Shown: positions 1-8,281, counted from the first letter of the stretch. The stretch: DNA of 35,058 nucleotides from Sulfuritalea sp. (GCA_011526165.1 WYAY01000037.1:1-35058); one strand, 5' to 3'. The notes: generated by a model not told the origin, from the sequence alone. Program-made: numbers and translations.

Positions 1-127
1 ATTATGTGGAGGATGAAATGCGCGCCGGCCAAGGCTTGTCTATGTCTGGCGCGCATCCCGCCCGCTTACTCCACATAATCGAGCGATCCGCATAATCGGC
101 CTTATGTGGAGCTCCACATAAGGCCGA
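1..127. repeat. Nested CTCCACATAA inverted repeats at left edge
   Basis: Four copies of an 11-bp unit are arranged as two inverted pairs. ATTATGTGGAG (1-11) faces CTCCACATAAT (69-79) across 57 bp. A second pair meets head to head to form a perfect 32-bp palindrome (96-127, centre between 111 and 112, containing TTATGTGGAGCTCCACATAA). Such paired, spaced inverted units are typical of recombinase binding or attachment sites, and less often of a protein operator. The window begins inside the first unit, so the structure may continue to the left. Function is inference. Confidence 0.6.
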
Positions 128-213
128 GTACGTTGCTCTGAGGTAACAGAGTTCGGATTAATGAGAGCCGCCGGTCAAAACAGGATTCCATGAAGAAAGA
201 TTGATCCGAATCA

Positions 214-232
214 ATTGATAACGATTCTTATT
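214..232 (+). promoter_or_regulatory. Candidate Fur box upstream of first TonB receptor
   Basis: The 15-mer TGATAACGATTCTTA (216-230) fits the Fur 7-1-7 consensus TGATAAT-N-ATTATCA at 11 of 14 arm positions. It lies in an AT-rich patch about 120 bp before the receptor gene at 351. Iron-repressed transcription of the receptor-ABC-NnrS operon is the natural inference. Confidence 0.55.
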
Positions 233-350
233 AACCTAACATGAGCCATAACGATGCGCGCCGGAATGCGGTGCCTTCGCAAGATTCGTTTTCCATCCTC
301 GGTTAGCCAGCCCGACGCCAGCCAATGCCGAATTTGAAAGGTATTGCGCT

Positions 351-2423
351 ATGCATCCTCGGATTTCCCCATTGGCTCTGGCCTTACTGTGTGCCATCCC
401 CGCCGTTCGTGCTGAAGATAGCAGCACCCTCGCCACAGTCTCCGTTACCGCAAAAGGCTACGCCGCGGAAGACCTCGAGACCCCGGTGTCCACCACCGCG
501 CTCGACCGCGACGAACTCCTCCGCCGCAACGCGCAAAACCCCGGCGAGGCCCTGCGCGGCGAGCCGGGCCTCGCCGTCGCCAGCGACGGCGCGCAGGGGC
601 AGAACCCGGTCATCCGCGGCCTGAAGAAGGAAGGCGTGGTGCTGCTGGTCGACGGCATGCGCCTCAACTCCGCCCAGCCGGCGGGCGCCGTCGCCTCCTT
701 CATGTCGCTCGGCCTGGCCGACCGTCTCGAGGTCGTCAAGGGCCCGGCCTCGGTGCTCTATGGCACCGGCGCCATCGGCGGCGCCATCAACGTGCTGCTG
801 CCGCAGGCGCGCTTCGAGCCGGGCGCGAAATTCTCCGCGGCGGCCAGCTACGACAGCGCCAGCCGCGGCGTGCGCGGCACCGGTCTCCTCAACGCCGCCG
901 GCGGCGACCACGCCCTGATGCTCGGCGCCTCGCTCGCCCGCATCCATGATTACAAGGCGCCGGACGGCCGCGTCGACCGCACCGGCTACGACTCCGACAG
1001 CTTCATCGGCCAGTACCGCTTCCGCATCGACGGCGCCCAGCAGCTGCGTGCGTCGCTGCAGCGGCACGAGGACGAGGACGTCTGGTATCCCGGCTCGACG
1101 CGGCCGCATCCGAGCCCGCTGGTCGGCAGCACCACGGTGCGTTCGCCCCAGCAGGCGCGCACCCTGGCCGAGCTCGGCTACAGCCGCAAGGGCTCGGGCG
1201 AGACGCCGCTCAACCTCGACGTGCGCACCTATCGCCAGGAGATGGAGCGACGCATCCATGCCTGGTCGAACCGGCGCAACCAGGACATCTCGCAGACCCA
1301 CGTCTTCTTCACCACCGATGGCGTCGACGCCAAGGCCGACTGGCTGATCCATCCGCAGCACCTGCTCTCCTTCGGCGCCAACTACTGGAAGATGGGGGCC
1401 TCGCCCGAGCGCTTCCTCTTCAATCCGCCGGCGTTCGCCCCCGCGCGGCGCGACCCCTTCGACGACGGCCGCATCGGCGCCTTCGGCGTGTACGTGCAGG
1501 ACGACATGCGCTTCGGCAAGCTGAACGTGCTCGCCGCCCTGCGCCACGACACCGTGAAGGGCGAAGCCGCCGCCATGGCCAATCCGGCCAACCCGGCGCT
1601 GCGGATCACCAACAACCTCGACCGCCGCGACAGCGCCTTCTCCGGCAGCCTCGGCGCCATCTACGAGGCCGCCCCGCTGCTGCGGCCCTACGCCAACCTC
1701 TCGCGGGGTTTTCGCGCCGGCGAAATGCGCGAGCGCTACGAATCCTCGCCGCGGGCCGACGGCTACTACTACGCAGGCAACCCGCAGATCAAGCCGGAAA
1801 TCTCGACGCAGTTCGAGATCGGCCTGAAGGGCCAGAGCGAAAACGTCGGCTATCAGGTGGCAGCCTGGCGCAACCGCATCGCCGACTACATGTCCGGCCT
1901 CGACATTTCCGGCACCCCGCGCGCCATTACCGTCTGCGGCGCGGCCAACGCCGCCGCCTGCAAGGAAACGGTGAACATCAGCCAGGTCACCCTGCACGGC
2001 TTCGAGGCGCAAGGCAAATGGCAATTCTCGCGCGGCCACTGGCTGAAGGCCGGTCTCTCCGTCGTGCGCGGCAGCAACGACGAGCTCGACGAGCCGCTAT
2101 TCCAGATGCCGGCCGACGAACTCAGTCTGGGCTGGGAAGGCGGAATCGCCCCGAACTGGACGATGGACGTCACCGGCCGCTTCGTGCGCCGGCAGAACCG
2201 CGTCGCCACCGTCTTCTCGCGCGGCAGCGAGAACGCCACGCCCGGCTTCGCCACCGCCGACATCGGCGCCACCTGGCGCTACGCGAAAAGTCAGTCGCTG
2301 CGCATCGGCGTGAAGAACCTCTTCGACCGCGAATACCACGAGCACCTGGCCGAGGGCGTCTCCGGCCAGGAGATTCACATGCCTGGCCGCAGCTTGGTGC
2401 TGACCTGGAAGGGCGATTTCTGA
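351..2423 (+). CDS. TonB-dependent receptor (heme/siderophore type)
   Basis: Outer-membrane active transporter of 690 aa. A signal peptide ends near residue 21 (PAVRA|EDS) and is followed by a TonB-box-like stretch (TLATVSVTA). The plug domain (about 45-150) carries the usual LVDGMRLNS and LEVVKGPASVLYGTGAIGG motifs. The rest is a 22-strand-type barrel ending in aromatic F (KGDF). A FRAG...NPQIKPE segment near residue 453 corresponds to the FRAP/NPxL boxes of heme and catecholate receptors. The ATG at 351 follows an AAAGG ribosome-binding site. The stop overlaps the next start (TGATG), so it is translationally coupled to an ABC transporter. A Fur-like box upstream suggests iron control. The substrate is not certain; heme or a ferric chelate is the inference. 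Confidence 0.9.
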   Translation: MHPRISPLALALLCAIPAVRAEDSSTLATVSVTAKGYAAEDLETPVSTTALDRDELLRRNAQNPGEALRGEPGLAVASDGAQGQNPVIRGLKKEGVVLLVDGMRLNSAQPAGAVASFMSLGLADRLEVVKGPASVLYGTGAIGGAINVLLPQARFEPGAKFSAAASYDSASRGVRGTGLLNAAGGDHALMLGASLARIHDYKAPDGRVDRTGYDSDSFIGQYRFRIDGAQQLRASLQRHEDEDVWYPGSTRPHPSPLVGSTTVRSPQQARTLAELGYSRKGSGETPLNLDVRTYRQEMERRIHAWSNRRNQDISQTHVFFTTDGVDAKADWLIHPQHLLSFGANYWKMGASPERFLFNPPAFAPARRDPFDDGRIGAFGVYVQDDMRFGKLNVLAALRHDTVKGEAAAMANPANPALRITNNLDRRDSAFSGSLGAIYEAAPLLRPYANLSRGFRAGEMRERYESSPRADGYYYAGNPQIKPEISTQFEIGLKGQSENVGYQVAAWRNRIADYMSGLDISGTPRAITVCGAANAAACKETVNISQVTLHGFEAQGKWQFSRGHWLKAGLSVVRGSNDELDEPLFQMPADELSLGWEGGIAPNWTMDVTGRFVRRQNRVATVFSRGSENATPGFATADIGATWRYAKSQSLRIGVKNLFDREYHEHLAEGVSGQEIHMPGRSLVLTWKGDF
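2286..2310 (+). repeat. Dispersed bipartite motif, copy 1
   Basis: AAAAGTCAG, 10 bp, then TCGGCG (one mismatch to ACGGCG). It lies inside the 3' end of the first receptor gene and reads K-S-Q-S in frame. See the finding on this motif family. Confidence 0.55.
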
Positions 2424-3436
2424 TGCACGACCTGCGCCGCATCCTCGGCGGTTGCCTGTTGGCGGCTGCGGCGCTGCTGCCCCTCGGTGCGCACGCCGCC
2501 GACGGGCGCCTGCCGAAGCTCGTCCTCTCCGGCCCCTTCGCCGCCGTCTCCTATCCACTCATCCACATCGCCGAGAGCGGCGCACTGAAGGACGTCGCCG
2601 AGAGCGTCGAGTTCGTGCCATGGAAGGACCCCGACCAGCTGCGCGTGCTGGCCGTCGACGGCAAGGTGCAGGTCGATTTCATCGCCATGCCGACCAACGT
2701 CGCCGCCAACCTGCACAACCGCGGCGTCAGGCTGCAATTGGTCAATGTCTCGACCTGGGGCGTGCTGTGGCTGGTGTCGCGCGACGGCGGCGCGAAGACG
2801 CTAGCCGACTTCAAGGGCAAGGAAGTGGTGATGCCCTTCCGTGCCGACATGCCGGACATCGTCTTCCAAGTGCTTGCCGAGAAAGCCGGGCTGGACGCCA
2901 GGCGCGACTTCAAGTTGCGCTACGTCGGCACGCCGCTCGACGCGATGCAACTGCTCGTCATGCGCCGCGCCGACCACGCCCTGCTCGCCGAGCCGGCGGT
3001 GTCGATGGCGCTGCGCAAGACGAAGTCCTTCCCCGTCAGCATCGTCGCGCCCGAGCTCTTCCGCAGCGTCGACCTGCAGCGCGAATGGGGCCGGCTGCTC
3101 GCCCGTCCAGCGCGCATTCCGCAGGCCGGCATCGCCGCCATGGGCAAGGCGCTCAGCGACCCGGCTCTGATCGAGCGCTTCCAGCAGGCCTACGCCGCCT
3201 CGCTCAAGTGGTGCGAAGCGAAGCCGGATGAGTGCGGCGCCCTGGTGGCGAAGCGCGTCGACATGCTGACGGCAGAAGGCGTCGCCGATTCGGTGCGCGC
3301 CGACAACACCGCCTTCGTGACGGCGCGCGAAGCCCGGCCGGAGCTGGAATTCTTCTTCGGCCGGCTGCACGCCCGCCAGCCGGCGCTGATCGGCGGCAAG
3401 CTGCCGCCCGACGACTTCTACTACAGCGGAAAATGA
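2423..3436 (+). CDS. ABC transporter substrate-binding protein, NitT/TauT (NMT1-like) type
   Basis: Periplasmic solute-binding protein of 337 aa. The first 25 residues form a signal peptide (LLPLGAHA|ADG). The mature part begins KLVLSGPFAAVSYPLIHIAESG, followed by a WKDPDQLRVLAVDGKVQ segment, the layout of the SsuA/ThiY/NMT1 group. The ATG at 2423 overlaps the stop of the receptor gene, which makes it a better start than any upstream in-frame codon; it also gives a clean signal peptide. It is followed by its cognate permease (ATGA overlap at 3433). This family usually binds sulfonates, nitrate, thiamin precursors or similar small anions. Pairing with a TonB receptor under a Fur-like box points to an iron- or cofactor-related ligand, which the sequence alone does not define. 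Confidence 0.85.
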   Translation: MHDLRRILGGCLLAAAALLPLGAHAADGRLPKLVLSGPFAAVSYPLIHIAESGALKDVAESVEFVPWKDPDQLRVLAVDGKVQVDFIAMPTNVAANLHNRGVRLQLVNVSTWGVLWLVSRDGGAKTLADFKGKEVVMPFRADMPDIVFQVLAEKAGLDARRDFKLRYVGTPLDAMQLLVMRRADHALLAEPAVSMALRKTKSFPVSIVAPELFRSVDLQREWGRLLARPARIPQAGIAAMGKALSDPALIERFQQAYAASLKWCEAKPDECGALVAKRVDMLTAEGVADSVRADNTAFVTAREARPELEFFFGRLHARQPALIGGKLPPDDFYYSGK

Positions 3437-4233
3437 GTTTGCTTAGGGCATGGCTGGCCGGACTGCCGGCCTACCTATGGAGCGGCTGGGGCGCCGTCGC
3501 CAGCCTGCTCCTGCTGCTCGCCGCCTGGGAAGGCGCGAGCGCCCACTACGGCGCACTGATCCTGCCAGACCCCGCCAGCACCTTCGCCACGTTGCACCGG
3601 CTGATCGACTCCGGCGCCGCTTGGCCGGAACTGGCCGTCACGGCACGGCGTGCCCTCGCCGGCCTGGCCCTGGCGGTCGCCACCGGCAGCCTGCTCGGAC
3701 TCGCCGCTGGCGTGTCGATGACGGCCTCGATGATGTCGCGTCCGCTGGTCACCGTGCTGCTCGGCACGCCGCCGATCGCCTGGCTGGTGCTGGCCATGCT
3801 ATGGTTTGGCGCCGACGACGGCACGCCGGTATTCACCGTCTTCATCGCCTGCTTCCCGATCGTCTTTGTCGGCGCCCTGCAGGGCGCACGCACGCTCGAT
3901 CACCACCTGAAGGACATGGCGCGCGTGTTCCGCCTGCCGCTCGCCATGAAGCTCTTCGACCTCTACCTGCCGCACGTGGTGTCCTACCTCTTCCCGGCCT
4001 GGATCACCGCCCTCGGCACTTCGTGGAAGGTGGTCGTCATGGCCGAGCTGCTCTCGTCGGCCGACGGCGTCGGCGCCGCGCTGGCGGTCAGCCGCTCGCA
4101 CCTCGACACGGCGGCGACGCTGGCCTGGATCGGCGCCGTGGTCGGCCTGCTGCTGCTGGTGGAATACCTGCTGCTCGAACCCGTCAAGCGCGATGTGGAG
4201 CGCTGGCGTGAGGTGGGCCATGAGCCTGCCTGA
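3433..4233 (+). CDS. ABC transporter permease, NitT/TauT type
   Basis: Inner-membrane permease of 266 aa. There is an N-terminal membrane segment (about 13-30), then a BPD_transp_1-type core with about five more helices and the EAA-like cytoplasmic loop around FRLPLAMKLFDLYLPHVVSYLFPAW. Size and layout fit SsuC/TauC-type permeases. The start overlaps the stop of the binding-protein gene (ATGA at 3433). Its 3' end overlaps the ATPase gene by 14 bp, a sign of translational coupling. It should form the channel of a three-part importer with the flanking genes. Confidence 0.87.
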   Translation: MSLLRAWLAGLPAYLWSGWGAVASLLLLLAAWEGASAHYGALILPDPASTFATLHRLIDSGAAWPELAVTARRALAGLALAVATGSLLGLAAGVSMTASMMSRPLVTVLLGTPPIAWLVLAMLWFGADDGTPVFTVFIACFPIVFVGALQGARTLDHHLKDMARVFRLPLAMKLFDLYLPHVVSYLFPAWITALGTSWKVVVMAELLSSADGVGAALAVSRSHLDTAATLAWIGAVVGLLLLVEYLLLEPVKRDVERWREVGHEPA

Positions 4234-5053
4234 ACTGAAACTGCGCGGCGTCAGCCACGCCTACGCCCTCAAGACCGTACTCGAGGGCATCGACCTCGAT
4301 CTGCCGGCCGGCCGCGTGCTGGCCCTCGTCGGCCCCTCTGGCTGCGGCAAGACGACGCTGCTGCATCTGTGCGCCGGCCTGCTCGTCCTGCGCACCGGTG
4401 CCATCGAAAACGGATTCCGCAACCCCGCCGTGATGTTCCAGCAGCCGCGCCTGCTGCCGTGGAAGACGGCGCGCGACAACATCGCACTCGGCCTGAAGGC
4501 GGCCGGCCTGCCGCAGGCGGAATGCATCAGCCGCGCTCAGGCGATGGGGCACGCCGTCGGGCTCGACGCCGCCGCACTCGACCAGTTCCCGCATACCCTC
4601 TCCGGCGGCATGCAGAGCCGCGCCGCCCTCGCGCGCGCCCTCGTGCTGGAGCCCGACCTGCTGCTGATGGACGAGCCCTTCTCCGCCCTCGACATCGGCC
4701 TCAAAGCGCAGCTGCACCGACAGTTGCTCGACCACCTGGCGCGGCGCAGCCTCGCCGTGCTGATGATCACCCACGACCTGATGGAAGCCGTTCGCCTGGC
4801 CGACAGCGTGCTGGTGATGGCGAGCGATCCCGGCCGCATCGCCCACCGCATCGAGATCGCCGCGCCGGCGCTGACGCGCGACGACGCCTTCGTCCATCGC
4901 ACCACCGCCGAACTGCTGCAGGCGCCGGCGGTGCGCGAATGCTTCGGGCTGGAAGCGCCGCCAGATGCCGGCATGGCGTGCGAGGGATCCGCCGCCATGG
5001 TGGTCCGCATCGGGTCAGCGCAGCCGCGCGGCAAAAAGGGCTTCTCGTGCTGA
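4220..5053 (+). CDS. ABC transporter ATP-binding protein, NitT/TauT type
   Basis: Cytoplasmic ATPase of 277 aa. It has Walker A GPSGCGKTT near residue 39, the Q-loop region VMFQQPRLLPWKTARDN, the signature LSGGMQSRAALARAL (Q replaced by M-Q compared with the usual LSGGQ), Walker B LLLMDEPFSALD and the switch histidine in MITHD. These are hallmarks of SsuB/TauB-type ATPases. The ATG at 4220 (MSLPELKLRG) lies inside the end of the permease gene; the longer in-frame start at 4193 would add residues with no family resemblance. The C-terminus runs about 40 residues past the core. It couples to the NnrS gene by a GTG/TGA overlap. Confidence 0.87.
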   Translation: MSLPELKLRGVSHAYALKTVLEGIDLDLPAGRVLALVGPSGCGKTTLLHLCAGLLVLRTGAIENGFRNPAVMFQQPRLLPWKTARDNIALGLKAAGLPQAECISRAQAMGHAVGLDAAALDQFPHTLSGGMQSRAALARALVLEPDLLLMDEPFSALDIGLKAQLHRQLLDHLARRSLAVLMITHDLMEAVRLADSVLVMASDPGRIAHRIEIAAPALTRDDAFVHRTTAELLQAPAVRECFGLEAPPDAGMACEGSAAMVVRIGSAQPRGKKGFSC

Positions 5054-6318
5054 GCGCCACCCTGCACCGGATCTGCCCGCCGTCGGACAGCGGACACCCC
5101 CTCTGGCTCTGCGGCTTCCGCCCTTTCTTCCTGTTCGCCGCCCTGAGCGCACCGCTCTTCATCGGGCTGTGGATCGCCTTCCTCGCCTTCGGCCTGCCCC
5201 TGCCCGCGGTCGCCGGCGGGCCTTTCGTCTGGCACGCCCACGAACTGATCTTCGGCGTCGCGCTGGCCGCCGTCGCCGGCTTCGCCCTCACCGCCATTCC
5301 GGAATTCACCGTCACACCCGCCTTCGGCCAGGCCGCGACACGGCGCCTCGCCGCACTCTGGCTCGCCGGCCGCATCGCCTTCTGGTCGAGCGGGCTGCTC
5401 GGCGCACCCGTCCTCGCCGTTTCGGCTGCCGCCCACCTCGGCCTGCTCGGCAGCCTGGCTTGGCTCCTCGCGCCGCGCCTGCGGCGCGACCCGGAACGGC
5501 GCCACCTCGCCTTCCTCTGGGCGCTCGCCGCCCTCGCCGCCTGTGTCGCCGGCTTCTATGCCGAGACCTTCCTGGACGCGCATCCCGGCGCAAACCCGGC
5601 GCGCTGGCTGCATGCCGCGCTCGGCGTGCTGATGATGCTGATCGTCGTCGCCATGAGCCGCATCTCCATGCGCATCGTGAACGCCGCCCTCGAGGAGCGC
5701 GCCGCCGACCCGGCAACGGGCGTCACAACGAACATTGAATACCGCGCAAGGCCGCCGCGGCGCAACCTGGCGATCTTCTGCATCGGCCTGACCACCCTGG
5801 CGGAACTCGTCGCCCCCGGCGCGCGCATCGGCGGCTGGCTGGCGCTTGCCGCCGCCGCCGCGCTGCTCAACCTGCTCAACGACTGGCACGTCGGCCGCGC
5901 CCTGTTCCGCCGCTGGCCGCTCATCCTCTACGGCGTGTACGTGCTCATGGCCGCCGGCTACGCCCTGATGGGCGCCGCGCTCGTGCTCGACGGCGGTTTC
6001 TTCAGCGCCGGCCGGCATCTCGCCGCCGTCGGTGCCATGGGGCTGGCCATCTATGCCGTGCTGTGCATCGCCGGCCGCATGCACTGCGGCCTGCCGCTCG
6101 ACGAGCGCCCCTGGGTGCCGATTGGCGCCTGGCTGATCGTCGCCGGCACCCTGCTTCGCGCCGCCACCGCGCTGCCCGGCGCGCCGGCGGCCCTGCTCGC
6201 CCTCTCTGGCCTGCTCTGGAGCGCCGCCTTCGCCATCTACGCCTGGCGCATGGCGCCGCTGTTCCTCGCCTCTCGCGCCGATGGCGGCAGCGGCTGCGAA
6301 GGCATCCTCATCCACTGA
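5047..6318 (+). CDS. NnrS family membrane protein
   Basis: Polytopic inner-membrane protein of about 423 aa with roughly twelve hydrophobic helices. The opening (HPLWLCGFRPFFLFAAL), the WHAHELIFGVALAAVAGFALTAIPEF segment and the RISMRIVNAAL loop are characteristic of NnrS. NnrS proteins were described in denitrifiers as heme- and copper-containing membrane proteins of the nitric-oxide response; their chemistry is not settled. I chose the GTG at 5047, which overlaps the ATPase stop (GTGCTGA), because the longer open frame upstream is only a shadow of the ATPase gene. The conserved His residues in WHAHE are candidate metal ligands. Its place at the end of a receptor-ABC operon suggests a role with imported heme or metal. 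Confidence 0.85.
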   Translation: MLSATLHRICPPSDSGHPLWLCGFRPFFLFAALSAPLFIGLWIAFLAFGLPLPAVAGGPFVWHAHELIFGVALAAVAGFALTAIPEFTVTPAFGQAATRRLAALWLAGRIAFWSSGLLGAPVLAVSAAAHLGLLGSLAWLLAPRLRRDPERRHLAFLWALAALAACVAGFYAETFLDAHPGANPARWLHAALGVLMMLIVVAMSRISMRIVNAALEERAADPATGVTTNIEYRARPPRRNLAIFCIGLTTLAELVAPGARIGGWLALAAAAALLNLLNDWHVGRALFRRWPLILYGVYVLMAAGYALMGAALVLDGGFFSAGRHLAAVGAMGLAIYAVLCIAGRMHCGLPLDERPWVPIGAWLIVAGTLLRAATALPGAPAALLALSGLLWSAAFAIYAWRMAPLFLASRADGGSGCEGILIH

Positions 6319-6360
6319 TTTCCATCTGAGTTTTTTCGCCAGATGGCTTGACCTTTTAAT

Positions 6361-6380
6361 GCGAATCGTTATCATTACGC
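6361..6380 (+). promoter_or_regulatory. Candidate Fur box before the heme locus
   Basis: An imperfect palindrome reads GCGAAT-CGTTATC-ATTaCGC in an AT-rich patch. It contains TTATCATTA, as in Fur sites, and lies about 120 bp before the 51-aa gene. It probably controls the whole 6498-15682 gene set by iron. Confidence 0.55.
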
Positions 6381-6396
6381 TAATAAGCCTGACGGT

Positions 6397-6421
6397 CGCC
6401 GTGCCACGGCGACTGACTTTT
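6397..6421 (-). repeat. Dispersed bipartite motif, copy 2
   Basis: Read on the minus strand: AAAAGTCAG, 10 bp, ACGGCG. This is the only intergenic copy seen; it lies between the Fur-like box and the leader of the 51-aa gene. Confidence 0.55.
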
Positions 6422-6459
6422 GCACCAGCCAGCCACCTCGGCGCGTTCGCATCGCCCGC

Positions 6460-6497
6460 GGCAGCCAGCCGAAAACTTCGTTTTGGGAGACTGCCGC
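6460..6497 (+). promoter_or_regulatory. Leader hairpin over the ribosome-binding site, copy A
   Basis: GGCAG (6460-6464) can pair with CTGCC (6491-6495), enclosing GAAAAC-ttc-GTTTT and the Shine-Dalgarno GGGAGA. The start codon follows two bases later. The same order (GGCAGCCAGCC, a TTCG-containing middle, GGAGA-CTGCC-NC-ATG) recurs before the TonB receptor at 8348. A translational control element is the inference. Confidence 0.4.
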
Positions 6498-6653
6498 ATG
6501 ACTGACTCATCCCCCCGCCCGTCCGCCGCCGGCCAGTCGGCGCGCGCATCCCTCGCGCATTTCCTCAGGCATGGCTGGCCGCTGCTGCTGATCGTCCTTT
6601 CGGGCGTCGTGGCGGCCGCCGTAGTGCTGGACATGACCGTCTTCGCCCGTTGA
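6498..6653 (+). CDS. Small single-pass membrane protein (51 aa)
   Basis: A polar N-terminus (about residues 1-27) precedes one transmembrane segment (PLLLIVLSGVVAAAVVLDM) and a very short C-terminal tail. The ATG at 6498 follows a GGGAG site; the upstream in-frame start would run through the leader hairpin. I do not recognise a family. It is the first gene of the heme-type locus behind a Fur-like box and shares its leader architecture with the TonB receptor downstream. It may be a subunit or adaptor of the ExbB/DUF2149 complex encoded at the end of the locus, but that is inference from position only. Confidence 0.6.
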   Translation: MTDSSPRPSAAGQSARASLAHFLRHGWPLLLIVLSGVVAAAVVLDMTVFAR

Positions 6654-6667
6654 CCGGAGGCCGGCAC

Positions 6668-6949
6668 ATGGAAACGCACACTTTGCACGACGATCCTCCA
6701 CCGGCACACCTGGTTGCCGGGGCGCTCGCCCACCTGGCCCGCCACATGACCACCGGCTGCCAGCGCGCCGCAGAACTGGCGGCGCTGCTGCTCACGCGCG
6801 TCGCCGCCGACGCCGATGCCGACCCGCACCTGCGCGCGCACGCACGCGAGCTGGTCGACATCATCGAGCGCGAACAGCCGTCCCGCCCCGTTCCCGACTC
6901 GCGCTTCGCGGACGCAGCCGAGCGGCTCGCCGGCGGATGGCCCGCATGA
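6668..6949 (+). CDS. Small helical protein, resembles the protein at 10655-10924
   Basis: A 93-aa soluble, probably all-helical protein. The ATG at 6668 follows a GGAGG-type site (6656-6660). The core reads HLARHMTTGCQRAAELAALL, then an Asp-rich spacing and LRAHARELVDIIE. The 89-aa protein at 10655 has the same order (MTGFVRTGCPRQATLVSRQL, then LKSVARRLRAEWE), so the two look like paralogs with a conserved T-G-C-x-R motif. No domain name comes to mind. The end overlaps the DUF2325 gene start. The conserved Cys in both copies could bind heme or metal, which is inference. Confidence 0.65.
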   Translation: METHTLHDDPPPAHLVAGALAHLARHMTTGCQRAAELAALLLTRVAADADADPHLRAHARELVDIIEREQPSRPVPDSRFADAAERLAGGWPA

Positions 6950-8253
6950 CGCCGCCCTTCCCGCGCAAGAGCCCGATCGCCGATGCGCTCGCCCGGGCCG
7001 GCCAGCCGCCGGTCGCCGAGGAAGCGTCGTCGGCCGCGCCGAAGCCGGCCCGCCGCACCCGGCTGTGGGAGCTCAAGGACAAGTTCCACTGCCCGGTGAT
7101 CGGCACCTGCCTGCCCATGGACGAACTGGCTCGCCTCGCGCGCCGGCATTCGTTCAGCGGCGACCTGCGCGACGAATTCACCCTGCACGTCGAGGCGGTC
7201 GGCTGGGCCGGCAGCCGCAACCCGGTTTCCGAGGACCTGCAGCGCCACCTCGAGCGCAAGTACGCCGGCCACGTCGCCCGCTTCGAGCGCGTGCCGACCG
7301 ATGCCGAAGTGCTCACCTTGTGGAAGGAGCACTTCGCGCACGGCGAGGTCGCCGGGCCGATGTGGGCGGCACTCACGCACAAGGCGGCGAGCGACGAGAC
7401 GCGGCACGCCGTGTACGCCGACGTGCACATGCTCTCCCACCAGGTCGGCGCGGGGCTGGCCGCCGATGCGCGGCGGCTGATTTTCATGGAGCGGCAGAAC
7501 GACGCGCTCGCCGCCGCACTGGAACGCGAACGCCGCGAACGCGCCGCCGCCGAAGCCGGGCTGCACCGGCGCATCGCCGAACAGGAGGCGGAACTGGCCG
7601 CGCTGCGCGACGCGCGGACCGATGCCGCCGCCCTGCGCGAACGGCTGGCCGCCTTCGAATCCGGCACGGCAATGGTGGACATGGGGCGCCGCCTGATGAG
7701 CCTCGCCGCAAGCAATGCGCAACTGCTCGCCTCGGCGGAACGCGCGCGGCCGCTGGAGGGCGCGCTGAAGGACGCGGAGGACAGGGCCGCGGCGCTCGCG
7801 CGCGAGCGCGACGACCTCGCCGCCGAACGCGATGCGCTGGAGCGCCTCCTGCTCGCCGGCGAGGCGAACGAGGCCGCCTGCGACGGCCAATGCGACGACT
7901 GCGGGAACCGCATCGCCGGCCGCTGTGTGCTCTGCGTCGGCGGTCGCACCGCGCTGCTCTCGCAGTACCGCGCCTTGGCCGAACGCCTCGGCATCCGCCT
8001 CGTGCACCACGACGGCGGCCAGGAGGAATCGCTCTCGCGCCTGCCGGACATGATCAACGGCGCCGACGCCGTGCTCTGCCCGACCGACTGCGTCAGCCAC
8101 GCCGCCTATTACAAGCTCAAGCAGCACTGCAAGCGCACCGGCAAGCCCTGCCTGCTGTTCAAGGGCGCCGGCGTCTCCGGCTTCGCCGTCGCCCTGGCGC
8201 GGCTCGCCGCCGGCCAGGCCAGCATCGTCGGCACCGAACCCATGCAGCACTAG
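6937..8253 (+). CDS. DUF2325 domain protein with coiled coil and Cys cluster
   Basis: A 438-aa cytoplasmic protein. A helical N-terminal part (about 45-175) begins near KFHCPVIGTCL. A long Ala/Glu/Arg-rich coiled coil follows (about 180-310). Then come five closely spaced cysteines (C-x3-C-x2-C-x7-C-x2-C, about 315-332), leading into the DUF2325 domain (LCVGGRTALLSQYRALAE ... HHDGG ... DCVSHAAYYKLKQHCKRTGKP) to about residue 425. The start may be ATG 6937 or the in-frame ATG 6946 that overlaps the previous stop as ATGA. DUF2325 has no assigned function. The Cys/His richness and position between a Fur-like box and a heme receptor suggest a heme or metal sensor or trafficking role, as inference. 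Confidence 0.8.
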   Translation: MARMTPPFPRKSPIADALARAGQPPVAEEASSAAPKPARRTRLWELKDKFHCPVIGTCLPMDELARLARRHSFSGDLRDEFTLHVEAVGWAGSRNPVSEDLQRHLERKYAGHVARFERVPTDAEVLTLWKEHFAHGEVAGPMWAALTHKAASDETRHAVYADVHMLSHQVGAGLAADARRLIFMERQNDALAAALERERRERAAAEAGLHRRIAEQEAELAALRDARTDAAALRERLAAFESGTAMVDMGRRLMSLAASNAQLLASAERARPLEGALKDAEDRAAALARERDDLAAERDALERLLLAGEANEAACDGQCDDCGNRIAGRCVLCVGGRTALLSQYRALAERLGIRLVHHDGGQEESLSRLPDMINGADAVLCPTDCVSHAAYYKLKQHCKRTGKPCLLFKGAGVSGFAVALARLAAGQASIVGTEPMQH

Positions 8254-8281
8254 ATCCACCCACCCGCAACAGCCAGCAACC

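Noticed and set aside
384..2039. 551-codon open frame on the minus strand across the first receptor gene
   Set aside because: It is a GC-rich antisense shadow; composition (Ala/Gly/Val/His-rich, no domain) and the clear receptor on the other strand exclude it. The same holds for the long minus frames at 4537-6549, 6565-8349, 8426-10468 and 12319-14823.
4220..5053. Cobalamin riboswitch or cobalamin synthesis locus around the CobN-like gene
   Set aside because: I see no riboswitch core motif before the operons and no other cobalamin gene; receptor type and neighbours fit heme better.
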